From contig CASFTB010000011.1 of the NCBI GenBank assembly GCA_949297575.1, forward strand, positions 1 to 39,082: DNA of 39,082 bases, given 5' to 3'. Below the pieces are notes generated by a model that made no database searches, was not told the origin of the DNA, and worked only from the letters and a program-made list of their open reading frames with translations. This stretch comes from an uncultured Bacillota bacterium (GTDB taxonomy: Bacteria; Bacillota; Clostridia; Christensenellales; Borkfalkiaceae). Shown piece by piece: positions 35,301 to 39,082 of this stretch. Position numbers and translations under genes: made by a program. Positions within the stretch are counted from its first letter, which is position 1, and each line of letters begins with the position of its first letter.

Positions 35301-35877
35301 CCTGCAACTGCCCCGCCTGGCTGAGCAGAACGCCGTTGATGCTGTCGAACCGCTTATCGGCGTAGCAAACGATGGTGTTGACGGTGACGCGGTCGTCCGG
35401 CCTGAGCTGGCGGCCGAGGTAGTACTGCTTGACCTCGAAAAAGACGCTGACGCACATCTCCTTCAGGGCGGCGTCCGCTTTTTTAAAGGCCTGAAACCTG
35501 CCGAAGAATTCCTCGATCTCCCTCTTCCCGCCGATGCTCCTCACAATCTCTCTGAGCAGCTCTTTCGCAAAGTCCTTGCTGTCGGCTTTCACACCGAGGG
35601 TGAGCGCTTCTTTTTTATCCGCGGGGAGACCGGCCGCTACTTCCCCCTGCAGCTGCTGCAAAAAGTCCTCCACCTGCCGGTCTGTCAGCTTATCGAGCTG
35701 CTTGCGCGCTTTGGCGAGATCTTTACTTTCGCCGATCTTTTTGAAAATGGTCGCCGAGAGCTTTTCGAGCGGGTCGGCGACAAACTCGCCGATCACGTTC
35801 GTGAGCAGGTCTCCGGGTTTATGAAAGATGTCGACTGCGATCTTGGTCAGCCCCTGTATGATATCTTTGAACTTCAT
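32359..35877 (-). CDS. Large zinc-ribbon, coiled-coil protein with C-terminal TRAFAC-type (double-GTPase-like) GTPase domain
   Basis: 1172 residues, cytoplasmic. Residues 1-215 are helical. A CxxC/CxxC zinc ribbon lies at about 231-260 (CRSCGYDG, CGACG) and a long coiled coil at about 320-470. A beta-rich domain follows (about 475-720), then a second zinc-binding segment from Cys786 (FVCPYCHEL). The GTPase domain covers about 865-1172: G1 GRKQSGKT (Lys878), G3 DIAGED (Asp986), G4 TKFD (1052-1055) and a G5-like SSLG. The order and the G1 sequence AVIGRKQSGKTVFLS fit the DO-GTPase class of prokaryotic conflict systems, where GAP1 is the usual neighbour. It follows the first operon gene by 24 bases and precedes the GAP1-like gene by 9. 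Confidence 0.78.
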   Translation of the reverse strand: MKFKDIIQGLTKIAVDIFHKPGDLLTNVIGEFVADPLEKLSATIFKKIGESKDLAKARKQLDKLTDRQVEDFLQQLQGEVAAGLPADKKEALTLGVKADSKDFAKELLREIVRSIGGKREIEEFFGRFQAFKKADAALKEMCVSVFFEVKQYYLGRQLRPDDRVTVNTIVCYADKRFDSINGVLLSQAGQLQGIYGMLSQLLNQSGGKAGGVSVEQIGKDDDRLRWRLRKCRSCGYDGEQFSYDDTGKLVICGACGAVYEAIQDVDGYETAVGPRLDRMRDEMLSQIKEWAKTAGAQGLEILGRMDEFSEKMDGLVKKLATKEYLYSSDDSIGADFVGRMKGELSALEDSLKKSKDLATEIDKKNSRLSEQIRNFDLNRSLALKAKAEAEEKVKGLEREADELEKQLQKLVDSGKVRGKGNSSKRIQGLNEKLKEKRGELEREKGRCKCIEDAMLRMQADDRREEEEWHRQQPCEFFFEYSVRLGEHSRGLGEEQLAQYAPRLYVERDVIEGKGYILFAVFDPWNRYAGQFTDKAPDLSGALFDRAEVVYKRGGAWAEDLEGKTERSVVHLAKGVRGKTANINYYVDNDFREIIANTQNDGDLSGCGKVRFTKTGANSFVEYLFFINFAFRVRIPYRIVKPKGKRAAHVRIWSPIKENEERDLSIGLFRRREFLHAAPPVGQEGQLKNGDGAIGRPFSVTEAEKGVLGKKIRLRADVSAQADEKKGGRFSVGFLAEPEKRYCLLEDQTPEYARIAAEEKAPGEAPPAAGKTAKEKLGAVTAQKFVCPYCHELISLRDAAAVAQYRSGGVACNGTRLSAGAVKEKGGAPVSDRLYCKKDLTKNGEKAVFGAGWNRLLPAEYLKRINYRIAVIGRKQSGKTVFLSRLLGIDVGGGANCLPLRSSCGKLFSAEACPIDAVDVSTNALSGRWERATSSVGGLLYKELGIDVPSGKFPQTTQQNPQLQRCPLFVDVRGRATGMESYIALYDIAGEDVERGEHMDFITAPETLGCFLIIDGDLNKTIENFKVADELSKKLAADKSPAAKEVPLAVILTKFDEHEQYFSPDAHCLRGDIPDMIPENGRYAGSALERNIDMAGAEIYSYLKSHPKMTDVDECVRNFKNVKFFGVSSLGFADAVKPRDEADTSVKRMRFMTSPKRIELPFVWMMKQFGIIE

Positions 35878-35901
35878 TTGTCTCTACCTCTGTACTCTCT
35901 C

Positions 35902-36417
35902 TCAACCCGCATCCGGGACGCGCTCCAGCGTGCCGACCTTCAGGATGTGCGGCGCGCCGTCCAATTTAAACCCTTTCAGGGCGGCGGACAGCTGCCCGAC
36001 CGCTTCGCCGCCGTTGAGGCACTCTTCCAGCCCCGCCGCGGAAGGCGCGCGCCCCGAAACATACTGCACGATGAGGGGGCGCAGGACGCCGCAGATCTTA
36101 TCTCTCACGCACGGCATCACGCCGTGCTCCTTGCCGCCGGATATGAAGTAATCGCGTATGCGTTCGCCCGGCTCGACCGCGAGCAGGTCCTCTTCGGGCA
36201 GGAAATTTTTTATCACGTCTTCCGGGGAGGCGATGCACAGATCGGCCGTACCGTTGACCATCCACCTGCGTCCGCCCGCTTCCACGCGCATCCCCCAGGG
36301 GACGCGCATCATATAGGTGTCCTTTAAGGCCACGCCCGTCCTCCCCAAGGAAAGATCTCCCGCACGCATGCCGGAATACTCCTCTTCTCTTTCCCTCTTT
36401 TTCCTGAAAATCGACAT
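35902..36417 (-). CDS. Small protein of unknown function, faintly SPFH-like; first gene of the GTPase operon
   Basis: 171 residues from ATG 36415-36417, with GGGAGGG 6 bases upstream; the open frame extends 51 bases further without a ribosome site. Basic N-terminus (FRKKREREEE), no signal or membrane helix. The segment ALKDTYMMRVPWGMRVEAGG, then WMVNGTADLCIASPEDVI, recalls the first strands of SPFH/virion-core-like domains. The C-terminal half (GVLRPLIVQYVSGR, ALKGFKLDGAPHILKVG) is uncharacterised. This resemblance is weak and from memory only. A consensus -10 promoter lies about 110 bases upstream. Confidence 0.6.
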   Translation of the reverse strand: MSIFRKKREREEEYSGMRAGDLSLGRTGVALKDTYMMRVPWGMRVEAGGRRWMVNGTADLCIASPEDVIKNFLPEEDLLAVEPGERIRDYFISGGKEHGVMPCVRDKICGVLRPLIVQYVSGRAPSAAGLEECLNGGEAVGQLSAALKGFKLDGAPHILKVGTLERVPDAG

Positions 36418-36524
36418 CTGCGCCCTCCCTGCGATGCAAAATTGCCCTCCTTTCCGCCGCGGCACCAAACGGATGCGGCGGCAGAGCGGGGGCGCGGACA
36501 GACCCTGCCCGCCCGATCGGAAAT

Positions 36525-36553
36525 ATTATATCACGCAATACATAAAAAAGCAA
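36525..36553 (-). promoter_or_regulatory. Promoter of the five-gene GTPase/Hint operon
   Basis: Minus strand TTGCTT (36548-36553), 17 bases, TATAAT (36525-36530). Start near 36518. The leader of about 100 bases is GC-rich. A strong terminator at 36609-36660 insulates it from the gene upstream. Confidence 0.7.
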
Positions 36554-36608
36554 GAATTTTATTAAACTTTGCGGCGCGGCGGCTGCCCTGACCGCGCCGC
36601 TCCCGCGC

Positions 36609-36660
36609 AAAAAGACAGCCGCGGGACGGACTTGAAACCGTCCGTTCCGCGGCTGTCTTT
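36609..36660 (-). terminator. Strong bidirectional terminator
   Basis: AAAGACAGCCGCGG paired with CCGCGGCTGTCTTT, plus an inner ACGGAC/GTCCGT helix and an 8-base loop: over 20 pairs in all, followed by TTTTTG on the minus strand. Confidence 0.95.
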
Positions 36661-36686
36661 CGGGGGCGTGCGGCCGCAGGGCCGCT

Positions 36687-37109
36687 CTACTTTTTTACCC
36701 ACACGGGCGTCTCGGGGCTCACCAGCGTCTCCGTCACGCGCAGCCAGGCATCGTACCAGCTTTCGAGCTCTGCCCGCTGCTCTTCCGTAAGCGTCTTATA
36801 CCAGACTGTCCCTCTGTTCACGACGGGGAAACAGATGCGCGCCCTCTCTTCCCGCAGCTCCTTTTTGAGCGCCTCTTCGCAGGCGGCCCTGTTCCGCTTT
36901 GCCCTGCCGTCAAAGATGATCTGCCCGTTGCAGAACTTGTGCCTGCCGTCCACCACATTCCTGCGGGCATGGTTCGAAATGAACTGGGCCATGGTCATCC
37001 CCGTCTCTATGTGCCCGTCGTACGGCTCTACGGCGATTGAGGTGATATAGCCCTCGCCGTTCAGTTTTACATACAGCTTGACTTCCTCAAAAAGGTTATC
37101 TTTGGTCAT
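36687..37109 (-). CDS. Hypothetical protein, possibly phage tail-related
   Basis: 140 residues, soluble. AGGAGGAG lies 11 bases before the ATG. The N-terminal half has GYITSIAVEPYDGHIE; the C-terminal end LTEEQRAELESWYDAWLRVTET followed by P-E-T-P-V-W-V resembles the ends of small phage tail-fibre-associated proteins (XkdW-like) that I recall as ending in WYxAWLxVT..P..P.WL. No other phage genes are visible, so it is either a relic or a domesticated gene. Own promoter and a strong terminator isolate it. Confidence 0.55.
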   Translation of the reverse strand: MTKDNLFEEVKLYVKLNGEGYITSIAVEPYDGHIETGMTMAQFISNHARRNVVDGRHKFCNGQIIFDGRAKRNRAACEEALKKELREERARICFPVVNRGTVWYKTLTEEQRAELESWYDAWLRVTETLVSPETPVWVKK

Positions 37110-37150
37110 TGCCAGACGCTCCTCCTGATCGATCGTGGTCTACACTACAT

Positions 37151-37177
37151 AGTATACGGGCGCCCGCATTTTGACAA
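37151..37177 (-). promoter_or_regulatory. Possible promoter of the 140-residue protein gene
   Basis: Minus strand TTGTCA (37172-37177) and TATACT (37151-37156), only 15 bases apart; TACTAT two bases on would give 17. Its exact -10 is therefore uncertain. Confidence 0.5.
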
Positions 37178-37262
37178 GGATTTTTCGTTTACTTCATGTT
37201 AATTTTTCTTTACATCACGCAAAATCCCTTCCGGAATGCCGCGCGGGCGGGGAAAAGGCCAT

Positions 37263-37293
37263 AAAAAATGAGCCCGGCGTTTGCCGGACTCAT
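37263..37293 (-). terminator. Terminator after the secreted protein gene
   Basis: ATGAGTCCGGC-AAAC-GCCGGGCTCAT (one G-U pair) followed by TTTTTTATGG on the minus strand. Confidence 0.95.
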
Positions 37294-37306
37294 TGCTTCC
37301 GAATAT

Positions 37307-37810
37307 TTACAGGTCCAAAACATTTCCGTCGCCGTCAAAAAGCCACGCGTTGGTTACCCTGTCCTCCCATTCACCGGAGTTGATTTTAAACCTCATCCTC
37401 GCCAGCCAGTACCTCTGCACGCCCCCGGTCGGCGCCGAAACGCCCACCGTCTGGAAGATGTTCAGATCCGAAGTGAAGGTCCTGTTTTCCAGCCGCATGT
37501 TTGTATGCGACTCATAATAGGACGCCGACGAATACAGCTCAACGTAGACCATGACGGTCGCAAAGCCCAGCGTAAAATCGTTCCGCACTTCGGCCCACAC
37601 TTCTCCGTTTGACCCGCCGATCGATAATGTAAGGTTCGTAAACAGTCTCGCCTCGATCCCGCTGTCGGCATCTACATCCTCTACGGCCTCTCCCCCTCTT
37701 TCCTCCGCGGTCTGCGCATACGCCTGCTGCCCGCCGAAGACGACGCAAAAGAGGAGCATCGCCGCAAAGGCGAGCGCCAGGATCCCTACATGTGTTCTTT
37801 TCCGCAACAT
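37307..37810 (-). CDS. Secreted protein of unknown function
   Basis: 167 residues. Clear signal peptide: basic MLRKRTHVG, hydrophobic core, likely cleavage after AYA (about residue 32). The mature part (about 135 residues) looks all-beta with many Tyr/Trp/Phe: TNLTLSIGGSNGEVWAEV, ATVMVYVELYSSASYYES, then QRYWLARMRFKINSGEW. No cysteine in the mature chain. I do not recognise the family. GGAGG lies 9 bases before the ATG. It follows the XRE/membrane regulator gene by 46 bases and may be its target or partner. Confidence 0.75.
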   Translation of the reverse strand: MLRKRTHVGILALAFAAMLLFCVVFGGQQAYAQTAEERGGEAVEDVDADSGIEARLFTNLTLSIGGSNGEVWAEVRNDFTLGFATVMVYVELYSSASYYESHTNMRLENRTFTSDLNIFQTVGVSAPTGGVQRYWLARMRFKINSGEWEDRVTNAWLFDGDGNVLDL

Positions 37811-37856
37811 ATATAAAACCTCCGAATTTTATACCTATGGTATCATAAACGCAAGC

Positions 37857-38399
37857 TCAGGAAGAGTCCGCCGAATCGCGGACCCGCTTTTTCTTTTTGC
37901 GCCTCGCAACGATAAATACAGTTGTCAGCACGGCAAGGCCGCTTAAAGAAAGAATGATTAGAAATATACTTGGAAAGAAAAGTTTTACTACTACAACTTC
38001 TTCCACGCAGTCACTCTTGCGCGGCCAGCAAAGCAGGATGCACGAGACAACAACCCCGCACGTAAACAGCAGAAACAAAAAGAGAAAAAGCCCCCGCCTG
38101 CATGCCCGCAGCAGACGAGACCCTGTTCGCCCCGCCCTGCCGCGACGCACGGCGTCTTCCTTCTTTTCGGATTTGTCTTTGAAAAAGTAATCTGCGTCTA
38201 TGTCAAAGATCTTGCACAGCGCGCCGATCTTGTTCGCATCGGGGAAAGTAATGCCCGCTTCCCACTTCCATATCGTTTGACGGGTGACTTCCAGCTTTTC
38301 GGCCAGCTCTTCTTGCGTCAGTTTCTTCTCCTTTCTCAATCGACAAAGCCTGTCCCCGATCTTGTTGTGATTCGAAAGCACATCATGGAACAAAACCAT
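37857..38399 (-). CDS. XRE-family helix-turn-helix protein with two membrane helices
   Basis: 180 residues from ATG 38397-38399; a GTG immediately before is also possible. Residues 13-70 form a Cro/C1-type HTH: DRLCRLRKEKKLTQEELAEKL, VTRQTIWKWEAG, then DANKIGALCKIFDIDADYFF. A basic linker precedes two membrane helices (about 97-120 and 137-160), and the tail is basic. Membrane-bound XRE regulators may sense surface or secreted partners, and the next gene is secreted. It follows another XRE gene by about 20 bases. Confidence 0.88.
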   Translation of the reverse strand: MVLFHDVLSNHNKIGDRLCRLRKEKKLTQEELAEKLEVTRQTIWKWEAGITFPDANKIGALCKIFDIDADYFFKDKSEKKEDAVRRGRAGRTGSRLLRACRRGLFLFLFLLFTCGVVVSCILLCWPRKSDCVEEVVVVKLFFPSIFLIILSLSGLAVLTTVFIVARRKKKKRVRDSADSS

Positions 38400-38420
38400 C
38401 ACCTGTTTTCGTAAAAACGT

Positions 38421-38726
38421 TTAAATTAAATTTTTGATTATCTCAATGACGTTCCTTTGCTGTTTTGCCGATAACCGCCCGAACAATTCTAACAGAGCGA
38501 TCTGCTCTTCGCTCAGTTCGTCTGCATTGCGGTCGGCAAACAACTGCGCTTTGCTCATCCCGAACACTCTGCTCGCCTCTTCAATGACCCGCAGCGAAGG
38601 CATGTGATTCTTTTCATTGTACCAATTTTTAAGAGCCGTATAACTGATCCCCAATTCTTCCGCCAATTTCGACTTAGACCAACCGCGCCTGCGCCTCAAT
38701 TGATCTAAGCGTATACGAATGTCCAT
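38421..38726 (-). CDS. Small XRE-family transcriptional regulator
   Basis: 101 residues. N-terminal HTH (about 5-60): LDQLRRRRGWSKSKLAEEL, GISYTALKNWYNEKN; C-terminal EEQIALLELFGRLSAKQQRNVIEII, a helix pair often seen in phage and mobile-element repressors. GGGGGAT lies 5 bases before the ATG and an extended -10 about 35 bases upstream. First gene of a three-gene module. Its A+T content is higher than the core genes of the window, which suggests acquisition. Confidence 0.9.
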   Translation of the reverse strand: MDIRIRLDQLRRRRGWSKSKLAEELGISYTALKNWYNEKNHMPSLRVIEEASRVFGMSKAQLFADRNADELSEEQIALLELFGRLSAKQQRNVIEIIKNLI

Positions 38727-38755
38727 TGATATCCCCCGGAAACTTACATTACTAT

Positions 38756-38764
38756 TTTATAGCA
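38756..38764 (-). promoter_or_regulatory. Extended -10 promoter of the XRE module
   Basis: Minus strand TGCTATAAA in an A/T-rich stretch; no good -35 at 16-18 bases, so activity would rest on the TGn extension. Confidence 0.5.
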
Positions 38765-38873
38765 ATAAAGAATTTTTTGCGTGATTTTAAATTACCAGAT
38801 AATGGCAAGGATTGTTGCCGACCGAAGGACGCGGCGCACAGCCAAAACAAGGCCCGAAACCCGTGCCCCTTCT

Positions 38874-39082
38874 CTGCCCCTGACAGGGCTTGCGGCTGCG
38901 CCGCAAAGCTCTCCGCTTCGCTCCGAGCACGAACTTCATTTCTCGCGATGGTCAGGGGCAGCCACAAAAAGAGCGCCTCTTACCCTGCCCCTGACAGGGC
39001 TTGCGGCTGCGCCGCAAAGCTCTCCGCTTCGCTCCGAGCACGAACTTCATGTCTCGCGATGGTCAGGGGCAGCCACAAAAAG
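38874..39082. repeat. 111-base tandem repeat with multi-hairpin structure, cut by the window edge
   Basis: Copy 1 is 38874-38984; copy 2 begins at 38985 and runs to the last base. Over 98 comparable bases I find one difference (T38940/G39051). Each unit has an outer 11-bp inverted repeat CTGCCCCTGAC/GTCAGGGGCAG enclosing a perfect TTGCGGC/GCCGCAA hairpin and a GCTC..GAGC hairpin (GCTCTCCGCTTCGCTCCGAGC). It then has a short tail CCACAAAAAGAGCGCCTCTTACC. The 38765-38873 stretch before it holds no gene that I can support. Confidence 0.9.

Noticed and set aside
38752..38967. 71-codon minus-strand frame overlapping the tandem repeat
   Set aside because: It reads through the hairpin unit, has no ribosome site and translates to composition-driven sequence.
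38874..39082. CRISPR array at the right edge
   Set aside because: The 111-base unit repeats whole, with no short repeat alternating with unique spacers.

Overview
The window looks like chromosome from a G+C-rich Gram-positive bacterium of the class Clostridia. The evidence is the Bacillota gene order (mrnC-rlmB-sigH and dnaX-ybaB-recR), a sporulation-type sigma factor next to a CwlD-like amidase, strong GGAGG ribosome binding sites, consensus TTGACA/TATAAT promoters and heavily G/C-ended codons. A gut Christensenellales-like lineage would fit, but that is a guess from style and not shown. All genes but one (24162-24617) read on the minus strand.

Layout. 1-3756 is the str operon (rpsL-rpsG-fusA, then tuf with its own promoter, cut by the left edge). 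It is preceded by a transglutaminase-like/BspA leucine-rich-repeat membrane protein rather than by rpoBC. 5703-8411 is a Ca2+-type P-type ATPase behind a long leader with an apparent attenuator. 8412-9303 holds no gene but two structured repeats. 9304-12932 is a heterodimeric ABC exporter. Then come a small conserved protein (13127-13573) and a divergent glycerol-3-phosphate dehydrogenase. 15385-20617 is a genome-maintenance and sporulation block: cwlD, then mrnC-rlmB-sigH-dnaX-ybaB-recR, nearly all overlapping or abutting. 20772-22283 is a non-prototypical [FeFe]-hydrogenase-like protein and 22424-23938 is malQ. After the lone plus-strand membrane gene the chromosome becomes accessory.

The most interesting region is the five-gene operon 36417-24852. 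It encodes a possible SPFH-like protein, a 1172-residue zinc-ribbon/coiled-coil protein with a C-terminal TRAFAC-type GTPase, a membrane protein resembling GTPase-associated protein GAP1, a GLUG-repeat membrane protein, and a 1408-residue InlB-repeat surface protein ending in an A+T-rich Hint (hedgehog/intein) cassette. The first three resemble the double-GTPase/GAP1 conflict-system families. Coupling them to two extracellular proteins and a self-processing Hint domain would be, as far as I know, undescribed. To its right lie a possibly phage-derived gene, a regulator module (XRE, XRE with membrane helices, secreted protein) and a 111-base tandem multi-hairpin repeat running off the right edge.

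The window also carries at least two families of structured repeats placed just after stop codons. One has compensatory base changes between its two copies.
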